A stretch of DNA of 64,000 bases from assembly GCA_023374045.1 (NCBI GenBank), contig CM041777.1:478307594-478371593 (forward strand), given 5' to 3'. Below, in pieces: positions 1-11,274 of this stretch. The position numbers were made by a program, and so were the translations under genes. A model generated the notes under the pieces. That model was given only the letters and a program-made list of their open reading frames with translations, was not told where the DNA came from and searched no databases. Origin of the DNA: Limonium bicolor. Its lineage: Eukaryota > Streptophyta > Magnoliopsida > Caryophyllales > Plumbaginaceae. Within the stretch, counting starts at the first letter, position 1. The number at the start of each line of letters is the position of its first letter.

Positions 1-300
1 CCGTATGTCTACTCCATTATAAGCTTGCTCTCTTTACCATGTCGATGGCTTTAGCCCAAGACTTAATTTGTCTTCAAAGAGGAGTTTGTTGCACAAATTT
101 CAAATGACCCAGATTGCATGAAAGAAAGAACTAACCCATAATAGCGATGCCGTCAATCTGCTTACAGTACCCAACCAAACTTGAAAGAACTCGATAGCAT
201 ACTGCGGCGGGACAAAGCATATGCCCCACCAATCTAACATTTTTATCACCAATGTCGTTGGCATGGTCCATGAATCAAACATCTTGATCATCTTCCGATC
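1..300 (-). pseudogene. LINE (non-LTR) reverse transcriptase tail, decayed
   Basis: Read on the minus strand, 100-291 is open and ends in HAIWVI, then a stop codon (100-102), then a continuing frame reading NLCNKLLFED. This resembles the C-terminal tail of plant LINE reverse transcriptases, where the zinc-binding (zf-RVT) region is followed by an AIW-x-IW-x2-RN-x3-F stretch. The preceding WWGICFVPPQ...FFQVW also fits that region. The second Trp of the motif is the stop codon, so the copy is broken. The window edge removes its 3' end, and no RT core is visible upstream. The assignment rests on a short motif and is tentative. Confidence 0.45.
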
Positions 301-758
301 TTGGCATAACCTACTAAGTGTTCCTTCTCACATTAAGGCTACCTACATCCTTCCAGTCGTATCCAGTCGTATGCTGTTAGCTCCTTGTATTTGATTGATC
401 TTTAACTTTTTAGGACTCATTTGTTGGCTTGTTGCATTTGTTTAGCTCTTAATACTCTTCTTCAACACGTACCTACTAGTCCAATACATAAAGGTTAATT
501 CTTGTGTAAACATGGTCCAAGGCAAGTTGAGTAAATAAGCGGATTCCAAAAGACTAGGGCATTATATTTGGAACAAGCCATTTAACATAGATACAAAATC
601 CAAGCCCAAAAGTTAACAATTATTCATATGAAGCAGAGGATAGACGGGAGACATAAAAGTGGCCTGTACTTCACGTGGATTGCAAATAATCACCCTTCAA
701 AGTGGCATATGTGTGCGTCAAGAAAATTAAAAATATTAGACTTTAGGGTATGTTTCGT
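301..758. other. no recognisable feature
   Basis: AT-rich sequence between the LINE remnant and the CACTA terminus. I see no coding frame with recognisable motifs. A short direct duplication of CCAGTCGTATC occurs near 354-372. Confidence 0.4.
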
Positions 759-775
759 CACTAGTAGAAAAATAA

Positions 776-955
776 TCTATTTTGGCGGTTCTAAAAGGTC
801 TATTTCGGTGGTTGTGAATCGCCGAAATGAGCACCGCCAGGTAGATCTATTTCGGCGGTTGTCACCATAAACCGCCGAGATAGGGTCTTGCCAAAATCAA
901 AATCTAACCACATCTATCTCGGCGGTTTTTATCTTACAACCACTGAGATAGACCT
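776..955. repeat. CACTA left subterminal repeats
   Basis: At least six copies, in both orientations, of a motif close to CTATTTCGGCGGTTG / CAACCGCCGAGATAG. In characterised CACTA elements such subterminal repeats are transposase binding sites. The copies here are imperfect (GGTGGTT, CCACTGAGATAG). Confidence 0.75.
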
Positions 956-1019
956 TGGGCCAGTCCCTGGGTCGGTCTAAACCCGAAAACTCGACATTAT
1001 CAAGCATATCATCCATTTG
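897..1019 (-). pseudogene. continuation of the CACTA transposase frame beyond the hAT insertion
   Basis: With the 1,525-bp hAT element and one copy of its 8-bp duplication ignored, codons run in phase from 2553 into 1019 and stay open for 41 codons to TGA 897-899. The first residues are acidic (DDMLDN). The last part is translated subterminal repeat, showing that the internal deletion joined coding DNA directly to the element end. Confidence 0.6.
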
Positions 1020-1039
1020 ATCATCGTTAGAGGTGGCAG

Positions 1040-1330
1040 TTCGGGTCAATCAGTTCGGGTTTGGTTCGGTTCGGCTCGGTTGGGTTGATTTCAAATCGTT
1101 CAATCTTTGGTTCGGGTTGGACCGGGTCGGTTGAATTCGGTTTGTTCGGGTTGAGTTCGGTTTGTTGAAATTTCGGGTCGGTTTGGATCGGTATGGGTGA
1201 TTTTCGGTTTGGATGACTTTCGGTTAGGGTAACTTCGGGTCGGGTAACTTACGGTTCGGGTTAGCCTCTGGTTTTTTCGGTTTTTTCGGGTTATGAGTCA
1301 AATTCGGGTCAATTAATCGGTTTAATTCGG
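1040..1330. repeat. GGTTCGGG-type degenerate simple repeat, left arm of hAT element
   Basis: Dozens of variants of TTCGGGT / GGTTCGG occur in tandem. The right arm (2235-2535) has the same motif in the same apparent strand sense, so the arms are not a long clean inverted repeat. Confidence 0.7.
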
Positions 1331-2234
1331 TTGCCATTACAGAATCCAGCAACTCAATCATCATGATATGCAAATTTGACTTCAATCAATCTCTACACGT
1401 ATAAATGTATATAAAAGATTAATTTAAACAAATAATTATAATTTGCATCCTGTTATACTTTAGCAACTAACTCTGAACTTATTATAATATTGATGTAGCT
1501 TTAGATTATTTATTAGTTTCAATATTTGAGAGGAGTATAAATAAGGTATGTTTGTGGATAATTATTAAAATTGTATCAAAGTGTAGTAACTTGTATTTTC
1601 AATCTATTAATAGTCAGCGAATGGAACTAGTTAATAAGTTTTGATGACTTTTTTTACGGTAGTTAAAAATGTTAATGATGAAGAACTATTTAGAAGCATA
1701 AGAATTTTGCTACATAGGTAAAAACCTTCAAGCATATTAAACATTTATGCTAAATTGCTAATGAGGGAGAATTATTCACAAGATTGGATAAAGGCATGAA
1801 AAATTCTAATTAATAAAAACACCTTCATTATATGAATAATTAATACAATAATTATATGAATTAGTGATAAAATTTGAGTCTAAATATACAAATATTTTTG
1901 GTTCTTACGAATCTATCATTGATGAGTAACGCATTATCATTAATTCATTATTAGTTGTGCAATTAATGAAAATGCATGATAATTAATTACTTTAAAATTT
2001 TATAGTGTAAAATATTTGTGGTATATTTAAAATAATTTCTCATGTATATACATTTATTAATACTTTTTTATAGGTACGCCACTTACTAAGTAATGATTAA
2101 TTGTAAAAGTATTGTGGGGCATTGTTTAGTGTTGTATGATACAAATGCTAAATACAGATTTGTATTTAAACTAGATATTGGGTATAAACATTCTGTTTTA
2201 TTCTCATTGTCTCCTATAATTAATGCAAGATATT

Positions 2235-2535
2235 CTTTCGGGTCACATCGGATATATTAGTTCGGGTCACACTGGTTTCGGTTCGGGTTCGGTTCGGTTG
2301 GTTTCGGTTCGGGTCATCGTCGGGTTATGGGTGACTTCGGTTCGGTTGATTTTGGTTCGGATGACTTCGGTTCAGATGATTGTGGATTGTGGTTTACTTT
2401 CGGTTTTACAATAATACGGTTCGGTTTGGTTCGGGTCGGTTTATTTTGGACTTCGGGTCATTTTTCAAGTTATAGTTTTTAGTTGAGATTCGGATTTGGA
2501 TCGGATTGGTTTGGCTCGGTTTTTCGGGTTCGGGT
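2235..2535. repeat. GGTTCGGG-type degenerate simple repeat, right arm of hAT element
   Basis: Same motif family as the left arm. Open frames across it are translations of the repeat and are not genes. Confidence 0.7.
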
Positions 2536-2552
2536 TACTTTTACCAGGTCTA

Positions 2553-2930
2553 ATCATCGTGGTAAGTCATCTCACTATCAACATTAACTCCTGAATTAGT
2601 CGGGAATTGATCCGACTCGTTGGTAGTATCGAATGTCTGCTCGGTTCTTGAGTAACACCGATCATGACTGTAGGATGTTGAAGCATTATCTTCAATAGAT
2701 TCTCCATGGAAAGTCCATCTTCTATAATGTGGCATGAAACCACGGGTCTTCAGATGGAATTGTATGACGTCAATGCTTGAATATTTTCTGACCACACCAC
2801 AATCAACACAAGGACATGGAATTTTCACCGCCTTTGTCCTATCTTTATGTTGCACTACAGCTTTACAAAACTCTTTCAGCATCTTGTCAAAGTGTTCCCC
2901 TCGATCACCATACACCCAGTCACGCTCCAT
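2553..2930 (-). pseudogene. CACTA transposase N-terminal exon (transposase-associated domain), interrupted
   Basis: The minus-strand frame starts at the ATG at 2928-2930 (MERDWVYGD...) and carries CPCVDCG, then FHLKTRGFMPHYRRWTFHGE. This matches the transposase-associated domain at the start of CACTA TNP2-type transposases: Met-Asp/Glu-Arg-x-Trp, a CPC-x2-C cluster, HL-x3-GF-x3-Y-x2-W-x2-HGE. At 2553 the frame meets a TAG stop supplied by the end of an inserted hAT element. Beyond that insertion the same frame resumes at 1019 and continues to a TGA at 897-899, already inside the CACTA subterminal repeats. The rest of the transposase (catalytic region) is missing, so no active protein is expected. 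Confidence 0.8.
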
Positions 2931-2960
2931 ACTATATGTGCAACAGATCACAGGTGTGAG

Positions 2961-4590
2961 TTATCCTACGTAAAACTAAAATGTTTATGTAATATAGTTT
3001 GTATTTAGTTGCACATGTTTATTTCCTAATGGAGCATGACTGGGATGATTATCAAGTAGTCTATCCTAACTCTAAGGTTCCAAACACAAAATAAACTGAC
3101 ATTTTATTTTTAACAAATCGTATCACTTTTAAAACAAAAACCGGTGTTAAATGTTGACACAAAATGCAATATTACAAACACATTTCTAGAAATGTTTGGC
3201 ATGACCTTTTCATAATTATACACATCTCGTGCTTATTTATTAAGCACTCACCAAAGTCATTGCAACCACAAACATTCCAACAATAGTAAAAATCAAACTA
3301 AATACAAATTGAATGATCAAACCACCATTTCAAAAAATATTTAATTCAATTTAGTGTAACCGATAAATAACATCAGACCAACATTTTCAAACCACATTCT
3401 CACTACCTAATTGTCAACAAAAATCAAAATATATTATCAATTTTTCCCGAACCAGTTCATATATTAAAGCAAATCCGTTACTTTTTTGGAGTTTTTATTT
3501 TTTAGGGATTTATAGAAAGAGGGGAATATGTGTCTGAGAGGTAGGCTGGTGTGCAAAAACAAAAAAATTATAAAGAAAACACAACAACATGTATTTATAT
3601 TGTTCATAAATAGGCTTGAAAAATTATAGTGAATGAAGAGAATGAATATATAAGTTAAAGTACATTACCGGATAGAAAATGAATAGCTTTCACCCCCGTT
3701 TGCAATCTAAATAATAAGAGAGACGATAACACTCCTAAATTATCACTGCAAAGAACACAAGCAGTACATTCAACCCTAAATCAAAGCAATATAACAACAA
3801 ATTAACAATTTTTATACCGAAATTCAAAGTTACAAATATAGGGCGTTTCTAGGTTTCAGCGACAGGTCACATCTGGCGACGGCGGGCAACGGCTGGCAAC
3901 GACGAGGCCGGTGACGATGGGCAGCAGCGGGCGATGGCTCAAACACAAGTAGATAATGAAGAGAACTAACATCGTTAGGAATACAATATAATAGTGAGCA
4001 AAAATAATGAAGAAATAATTAAGTTTAAAGTATATTACGGGTTCTCGAATGAACTATTTTTAGCCTGTACGTCTTCAATGTGGTGCAGTAGTTTGCTTGT
4101 TCTTTTGTCTATAGTGGCACAAACACACAAAATCAGCAAAAAAACATTATATTACACACAAACATTTTATCGAGCATGTTGTGTGCACTAGTAAAAATAG
4201 TAAATCAATACACATTTTTATATACACATTTTGCACACACATATAAGTTCAATATCTATAACACATTAAACCGTAAATCTATCATTATTACAAAAGAATG
4301 GCAAAATTTGAATTGAAAAACGACATTACAGTTACAAAAAATGGAACGGTGGGCTGGTGGTGGTGGTCCAAGTTGTTGTTGAAGCGTCGTGTACGGAGGG
4401 CGATGGTCGACGATGACAATAGGGAGGCGGGCAATGTCGGCGGCGACAGCGGAGAGCGGTGGTCAAAGGTCGGGCGGTGGCTGGAGGTGCTGTCGATCTC
4501 CTGGTTTTCACTGTGTACAGAGAGAAGAGACGTGAGTCGAGAGCGTGAAGTCTGGAGAAGGGATTCGGGGGTTGAAATTAAGCACTCTAT
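2961..4590. other. CACTA interior, 5' flank of the transposase; non-coding
   Basis: Mostly AT-rich, with two GC-rich stretches rich in GGCGG/GGTGG (about 3858-3945 and 4345-4500). An open frame at 4298-4744 crosses the GC-rich stretch and the right subterminal repeats and resembles no protein I recognise. A second CACTA-like string, CACTAGTAAAAATAG, occurs at 4186 without subterminal repeats next to it. Confidence 0.4.
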
Positions 4591-4593
4591 TAC

Positions 4594-4743
4594 TGTGGTT
4601 GTTAGTAGAAACCGCCGAAATAGAGTATTAAATTCACCTATTTCACCAGATCCTACTACAACCGCCGAGATAGTTATTTTAAAAAAAAATTCAACCGGGA
4701 AAAAAGCCTATTTCGACGCTTGTAAGGAGGAACCGTCGAAATA
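4594..4743. repeat. CACTA right subterminal repeats
   Basis: AAACCGCCGAAATAGAG, CAACCGCCGAGATAG and AACCGTCGAAATAGAC repeat the left-end motif. They end about 15 bp before where a CACTA terminus should be. Confidence 0.7.
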
Positions 4744-5120
4744 GACTATGAAATGTATCAGAAATACCCCAAACCTTGTTATATTGTTTAAATACTAAAC
4801 TATGATATTTAAAGGCTAAAAAGTGCCTTAGAAACATCAGTGTACGATTTAAACCATAGTAAAACTTAATAAAGCACTAAGACACAGTTTGAGCAAAAAA
4901 CATGCTCTAAGCTTGAAGTGAACTTGGTGGGACCCAAGAACCTACCAAGACTAGTAATATTCAATTATGATTTAATAAGGCTAATTAAGTCCTTAGGAAA
5001 CCTTGGTAGACAATTAAACCAAACAAAACACAAATAAATACCTTAAAGGCAATAAGAGCAAAATGTGCTCTAAGGCTTGGGATAAATTTGTATAAGACCT
5101 AAAGGTCATATCTGTAACAC

Positions 5121-5620
5121 NNNNNNNNNNNNNNNNNNNNNNNNNNNNNNNNNNNNNNNNNNNNNNNNNNNNNNNNNNNNNNNNNNNNNNNNNNNNNNNN
5201 NNNNNNNNNNNNNNNNNNNNNNNNNNNNNNNNNNNNNNNNNNNNNNNNNNNNNNNNNNNNNNNNNNNNNNNNNNNNNNNNNNNNNNNNNNNNNNNNNNNN
5301 NNNNNNNNNNNNNNNNNNNNNNNNNNNNNNNNNNNNNNNNNNNNNNNNNNNNNNNNNNNNNNNNNNNNNNNNNNNNNNNNNNNNNNNNNNNNNNNNNNNN
5401 NNNNNNNNNNNNNNNNNNNNNNNNNNNNNNNNNNNNNNNNNNNNNNNNNNNNNNNNNNNNNNNNNNNNNNNNNNNNNNNNNNNNNNNNNNNNNNNNNNNN
5501 NNNNNNNNNNNNNNNNNNNNNNNNNNNNNNNNNNNNNNNNNNNNNNNNNNNNNNNNNNNNNNNNNNNNNNNNNNNNNNNNNNNNNNNNNNNNNNNNNNNN
5601 NNNNNNNNNNNNNNNNNNNN
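5121..5620. other. assembly gap (500 N)
   Basis: Exactly 500 unknown bases, so the size is probably a placeholder, although landmark spacing against family A suggests the true length is similar. Any frame drawn across it is meaningless. The family B promoter probably lies here. Confidence 0.98.
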
Positions 5621-6984
5621 AAATCAAATTCTAAGACCACCATTCTCTTTGTCTCATCAAGCTCTTCAACTCCATCCTTTCAAAACTTCAAGAGCTCCAT
5701 TTTGGTGCCAAGAAGAACCTCCATGGAAGGAGCTTGAGCTTATATTTCTACATCATATTGTTCTCCTTTGCTTCAAGGTAAGGAAACTTAAATAAAAACT
5801 CCACTTCCTTCTTGTTTTAGTGTTGACCGAAAATCACCATTAATGGTGTCTTTATATTGCCTTGTTCTAGCTTCATTTGAATCTTCCAAGGGCTTGGTGG
5901 AGTCCTCTCTTGCTACATATCCAAACTCTCTTTCATATCCAAGGTAAAACAACTATCTTAATGTTTTAAAACAATGTATAACCTAGGGTTTACAATGAGA
6001 TGAAGCATAAAGCTTGTATACTCATTTTATTATTTGTATAATGTTTAGAAGTTGACAAGCAACTAGAGCCTTGTCGATTTTAGTCAAGGAAACAAGAAAG
6101 AAGTTGTGAGGAAAAGAGGTAACTATGCTAACCTAATATAGTTTAGTGTCTTAGGAGAAATGAGCTTATGTTGTTTATTAAAACTACTTAAAGAGCCAAT
6201 GGTAAATGAGTTAGTAAAATGCTCTCAAGGAGACTAGTAAAAGGGCATATGTGTTGTTGAGTGTATTTGCAGGTCAAAGGCAAATATATTGTGGAAATTC
6301 AGTGTTTAAGGTTTATGCATCTTAAGGGCCTAAGAGCCATGTTATTTAAGGGCCTAGGTGCCAAGCAATTTAAATTATGCACTATATTGTGATGTAGTGT
6401 TAATTTGGTGAAGTTTTGTGTACAAGAGTGTTCTTGATGGATTTTAGATGTTCTTGAATGTTTAATGGTGAAAACTATGTGTGTTTTGGTATAATAAGAT
6501 GTTAGTAGAACCCATGTCAAAATTTGGTGATGTACAAGAAGTTATAAGTGTTTAAAGGAGTTTTGGTGAACTAGGAAGTCTTAGGAATGACTAGGAAGTT
6601 TATTAGGAAAGAAACAATGTATTAAGGTGTTTTGGAGTACAATAAGGACCTAGACATTATCTTGGAAGTTTTAGAATACAAATGGGTGTTTTGGAATACA
6701 CCAAAGTCATTTTAGGAGTTGTGTTGAGACTTATGCAAACTTTGGTAAAACAAGGAGAAAGTATAAACTTGTAAAGGTATTTCAAGAATGACATAAGGAA
6801 TTGGTTTGTAAGAAAAGATGCTTGGGAGATGGTGTTAAAAGAAGTGAGGAATTATCTTGGTATAATGGTTACAATAGGCATGAAACACCACTTGGAAACC
6901 AAAGGATAAAACATAATAGGTGTTAGGGATTTTGGTAAGAATTGAGTAAGTGTTTGAGGCTATAGAAAATGAGTGTTTTGGCAC

Positions 6985-7315
6985 GTCCGAACTTCCGTCC
7001 GGACATGGACGTTCGGACATGCCCTGTTGTGTTAGAATTTCCTGAGTCTCGGCCAGTGTCCGGACTTCTGTCCTACCATGGATGTTCAGACACACCCGTC
7101 TCTTTTCTCAGATTTAGCTTTGACTTGCGTCTGAACTTCGGGAAGCTCGGACAAAATTCGGACACTTGAAATTTTCTTTTGATTTTCTCTCGACCAATGT
7201 CCGAACTTTGGAAACTCGGACACAAGTTCGGACATGCGTCTGGCTTCACCCTTTGAGCCTCGACTTGCGTCCGAACTTCGGAAGCTCGGACACAAGTTCG
7301 GACATGCCACTGTTT
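6985..7315. repeat. family B palindromic tandem array, 5 units of 70-73 bp
   Basis: Units begin at about 6985, 7058, 7129, 7199 and 7269. Each carries inverted arms, in the best copies GTCCGAACTT ... AAGTTCGGAC, with a third related segment (GCTCGGAC) between them. The period matches the family A array although the sequence differs. Confidence 0.75.
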
Positions 7316-9260
7316 TGGCCAAAAATTTTGTTTAAGGTTAGAAAAAGTTGTCTAAAAATGGTGATTAGTTAGTAATGATGATATGAGGTATTTAAGACAT
7401 GTTAGGAGAGTTATAATGACAATTAAAATGGTGAAAGTAATACAAGTGTGAAAATAAAATAAACTAGATATGTGAAGTAATAAGTTAACAACGGACTAGT
7501 ACGTTAATTAACCGACGTTACTGAATGTGTATAGGATTCTCCAGAGGTGGAAACCAGTTGAAGCAAGGACCAAGGTATGGTTTTCTTGCAGTATGTTGCC
7601 TACCGGTTTACACCGGCTTGTGTGTTGTTTGTTTTTCTGTGTGTTAATGACGTTATAAGACTTAATCATGTAATGAGTTTACAGTTGTTCATATTATTGT
7701 GATGTTATGACGTGACTCATTTCCCTTGTGTGTGTGTCTAACATGACTTACCACTTGTTTGTGAATTGTTTGTTAAGTTCCACTATTGAACTTCTAACAA
7801 GCGCTAACTAGGAAGTGAGGAATCCGGTTGTCCGATCATGCATGTAAGTTTAAGAGCAGATATCTGTATCAGATTCGACTCTTATGATGTTAAGATTGTT
7901 CTCCTTTATTTGGCGTTCGATCTCCCGCTAGCTTCCTCCAAAGCTTACCTATTCTGACTTATGATCGGTTTAATGGGAACATGTGTTTGTGTGGTGTGTT
8001 TGGGTCACAATATCCGAACCATCTGTGACTTAAGTTACTCGTTCGACTAACAGAACGGTAATGAGTGTGTGTAACAAGCTTAACATGAGAGTGAACCATT
8101 CTCTAGGTTTCTTATGTTGATTAACCTTCTTGGTTTGTTGTTGTGGGAAGTGTACCCACTATGTATGTGATGTTGTGCTATGCAATATTGTTGCTATGCC
8201 ATATGTATATGTTATGTGTTAAAATGAATGCCATGTCATCATGACAATTAGTTGCGCGTATCCCGGTAGCCGATGGGCTGCGCGTTAACCATACCAGCCA
8301 AGGGTTGCTGACCCCCTCAGGGGCTCTGCAGACGTTATATTGTGAGTGGTTAGAACAGGTGTAATTATCATAAAAGAAAGAAATTAAAACCCAAAAATAA
8401 CGTCGGGCTGCAAATAAATCCCGGTCGCAGTAGTATAGTGAAAATGTAAGCAACCGGATGTCGAACCGTGGGACTAATATACATATAATAGTACCTAAGT
8501 GTGTCACAAGTGGGGGTGGATTAATTGACTTGTAAATGAATAAAAAGGACAGATAAAATAAACTAAGTTGACAGATAAATAAAATGGAACTCTGGGTCAG
8601 GTTATTATAATCTGCATAATTAAGCTAACTCTACTGGTTTAATAATTTGGCAAGGTTCCTGTAATTATCTTAAGGACTAAGTCATAGCCTCATAAGAACT
8701 CGTTCACCTGTAATGCAAGGTTCTAATCAAGGTTCAAGCAAAAGCCTGCGAACGGCAGAGGAGTATTGAGGAATTACATTTGCAACTGAATACTAACTTA
8801 TTAAATCATAACAAGTTTCCTCCAGTTTTACGCCTTAATTAACCTGTCTATTTATCACCTGGTCTGATCAAAATAGACTTAGTAGAGCAATTTAATAAAT
8901 TCGCGAGATCTATTAAAAAGGTGCATGATAACCTTTAAGCGTAACAAACTGTATATAAATAAACCAGTAGAAATATTGCATAATTAGTACAGATACATAA
9001 TAACTATTCCCAGAGTAAACGTAAACTAGCCTAACTATTAAATAGATAGATAGAGACGAGAGTAATAGAAATCATCTGTAATCACTCCGTCTCACTCTGC
9101 TATTTTGTGTACGTAGGGCTAGAGGTGAATTTGGTGGACTGTAAAATAAATAAAATGGAGAAGGCGGGAGAAGAGAAATGAGATGAAGTGTGAAGTGGTG
9201 AAGTTGGGTCGTGGATGGATTGGTGAATTCGTGAGTGATTTATTGGGTGAAGCTCGTGGG

Positions 9261-9268
9261 TTTATATA
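9261..9268 (-). promoter_or_regulatory. TATA box in 3' LTR (TATATAAA)
   Basis: Minus-strand TATATAAA followed by CCCACGAGC. It is identical in context to the 5' LTR copy. Confidence 0.6.
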
Positions 9269-9484
9269 GAAAAAGGAAGAAGAAAGCAGAGAAGATAGAC
9301 ACGTGAGCGAGCAAATGATTGAGGCGGTGGAAGATTGAGCTCATTGATTGCTCACTGATTGAAGGGACAGAGCGTGTGCAGAAATTAAGGTAGACGCAGA
9401 CAGTGGACGAGTGGGCGAGTTGCAGACACTCGTGGAGGTAAGTTGGAGACGGCGGGCGAAGAAGAAGAACTGGTCGCGAGGCAC

Positions 9485-9720
9485 AACCGCCTCCAAAGGA
9501 GGCGGTCTCCTCCTCTCCTGTCCGCCAATGAACCAGGCGGTAGCCTGTGTCTCGTCCGCCTGATAAGGAGGCGGTCTCCTCTGTGCCGTCCGCCAGTTAT
9601 CAGGCGGTAGCCTGAGTCATGTCCTCCTCGCGGTTGCATGTGAGAGATCCGCTAGTTATTGGGCGGTAGCCTGTGTGTTGTCCGCGAGGCGGTTGCGCCA
9701 CTCTAGTCCGCCAGTTATCG
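9485..9720. repeat. GC-rich GGCGGT / ACCGCC inverted-motif cluster in LTR
   Basis: About ten GGCGG or CCGCC blocks in both orientations (GGAGGCGGTCTCC, CCGCCAGTTATCAGGCGG), capable of forming several short hairpins. The cluster stands out from the AT-rich surroundings and lies upstream of the TATA box on the minus strand. Confidence 0.6.
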
Positions 9721-9989
9721 CGACGTCGCGTGACTTATTCCTTCCAACTTCGACCGGCTCTAGATTCTTCGTTTGGGCTCCGTTTTTCGAACCGTTTGCG
9801 TCTATGTGTTCGTCTTTTTATCTACTTTAGTCCCAGCTTGGTTTCCCTCATGTTAAACCAATAATTTAGTGAGATAATAATAAAACATAAACTAGAGGAA
9901 AACTAACCGAAGTGGAGAAATGAGCAAGAAAAGTGTTAATATTATATATGAAATACACCTATAAATCATGCTCATTTGGACACTTATCA

Positions 9990-10001
9990 CACCCCCACAC
10001 T
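9990..10001 (-). other. polypurine tract of the Athila-like element
   Basis: Read on the minus strand, TTGAGGACAAGC...AAGTGTGGGGGTG lies directly before the 3' LTR. This is the usual position and composition for the second-strand primer in Athila/Tat elements. Confidence 0.75.
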
Positions 10002-11113
10002 TATCTTTTTGCTTGTCCTCAAGCAAAATCACGTAACCAAGTAAGTAGGGAATGCTCAATACTAACAAATATTATTATGAAAGGTAGGATAAACATGATC
10101 TTTTTAACTTATTGAGGAGTGTGAAAATTAACTGCTGGTGGCATATGTGCTCAGGGTAAAAATAAAATATAGAGTTTCGGGGTATGATCTAAGGTACTTC
10201 AATGTTTCTTTTAGGTGACTCTGAGAACTTTACCATGGCCAACTTCTCTCAAGAATGGGCATTGAGGAGAAAACAAAAGGAAAATAGATTTATGCATTTG
10301 TTTCACTTTTGCATAAGGGATGAAAATGTAGGCGTCACTCCTTTGTATTTAAGAACACTCAACTCTCTTTTGTTGGTTACCAATGGTGTCTCATGAGTCC
10401 CTTATTATTATTTCTTCTTCTCTTTTTTTTTTAACAGAGAAGCACCTTAGCAATCCCTAAGAGAGAAGACAGAAAGAAACCCTGAGCAATAAAATCCAAC
10501 CATTTGCAGATTATTTGGTCACACCGCATATAAAATGCTCCTCAAAAGTAATCAAAATTTTAAAATTTGTACATTTATCCCACAATTCACAACAATATTT
10601 ATTCTTAAAGAGAACAACCCACATATACAAGGTCCATAATATTTGAATTGGACAAACGCAAGATAAAGAGATAGATTAAACATTTAAGCACAAAATGTCA
10701 CCGAAATGGGCACACTCCCCCACACTTAAATTGAACAATGTCCTCATTGTTCACTAGAAAAACAAGGGAAGATTTTCAAAAGACCTTTTCGGTAAGTAGA
10801 TAAAATAGAGATAACACAAAGATCACAAATAAACATCTAAGCTATAAACGCTCCTCTGCAGTTTTATTTAAATAAAAGCATAATTTAAAGAAACTGGTAC
10901 TCCCCTGATATTATTTTTGCTTGCGTTAAAGGAGCTCCCCCACACTTGAGCTTCGGCCTCAAGTAGCGTAGCTTGGTTGCAGTGTCTACATGGAGATGCA
11001 CCTGCATAAGACTAGAAGCAACCATACTATAAACGGGTTAAAAGTTAGCAAAAATAAAATTTAAAGAGAACCTGAAAATTAAAAAGAGCATAAAAGCAAA
11101 TAAAATAAAAGTA
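10002..11113. other. interior of the Athila-like element, non-coding
   Basis: AT-rich with CCCCCACACTT motifs at 10709 and 10937 (minus strand AAGTGTGGGGG, resembling the polypurine tract). No coding region is recognisable. Confidence 0.45.
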
Positions 11114-11165
11114 CACCCGGGTTGCCTCCCGGGAAGCTGCCCTTCTTTAACGTCTTTGGCTAGAC
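11114..11165 (-). other. conserved Athila/Tat block (GACGTTAAAGAAG...GGGAGGCAACCCGGG)
   Basis: The minus strand reads GACGTTAAAGAAGGGCAGC then TTCCCGGGAGGCAACCCGGG. I recognise this as a block often found downstream of the coding region in plant Athila/Tat retrotransposons, where it usually reads GACGTTAAAGAAGCGCTTC...GGGAGGCAACCC. The CCCGGG halves can pair. Its function is unknown to me. Confidence 0.55.
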
Positions 11166-11274
11166 GCCTGCTTTGTTATCCTGGATCAAAACAAAACGTT
11201 ACCTCGGCATATAAAATAAGAAAATTAACTCCACAAAATCTGATGTTTGAGGAGGTATTGCCGGGAACGTAGTT

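Larger units (their letters stand above)
1028..2552. mobile_element. hAT-type non-autonomous transposon with 8-bp target duplication
   Basis: A perfect 8-bp direct repeat, ATCATCGT, lies at 1020-1027 and 2553-2560. The ends read TAGAGGTGGCA (left) and TAGACCTGGTA (reverse complement of the right end), a short imperfect terminal inverted repeat of hAT type. Both ends (1036-1330 and 2235-2535) are built of degenerate GGTTCGGGTCGGTT-like simple repeats; the middle (1330-2230) is AT-rich. No transposase frame is present. The 8-bp duplication is the hallmark of the hAT superfamily. Confidence 0.85.
759..4748 (-). mobile_element. CACTA (En/Spm-type) DNA transposon, internally deleted, right terminus missing
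   Basis: The left end at 759 reads CACTAGTAGAAAAATAATC, a typical CACTA terminus. It is followed by clustered inverted copies of a subterminal motif, TTTCGGCGGTT / AACCGCCGAAA (776-955). The same motif family recurs at 4594-4743, marking the other end. The transposase start lies on the minus strand at 2930. Its coding frame runs straight into the left subterminal repeats, so the transposase body has been deleted. The expected right terminus (...CTACTAGTG) is absent: sequence changes within about 15 bp of where it should lie and LTR family B follows. Non-autonomous and probably immobile. Confidence 0.8.
8327..9989 (-). repeat. 3' LTR of the Athila-like element
   Basis: 1,663 bp, near-identical to 11994-13659 with a handful of 1-4 bp indels, which suggests a young insertion. 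On the minus strand it starts TGATAAGTGTCCAAATGAGC and ends ACGTCTGCA. Confidence 0.9.

Noticed and set aside
4186..4200. Second CACTA terminus (CACTAGTAAAAATAG)
   Set aside because: No subterminal repeats or partner end beside it; probably chance.
4298..4744. 148-codon frame across GC-rich CACTA DNA
   Set aside because: Runs through subterminal repeats; composition-driven, no recognisable domain.
5014..5643. Open frames spanning the N run
   Set aside because: Artefact of unknown bases in the 500-N gap.
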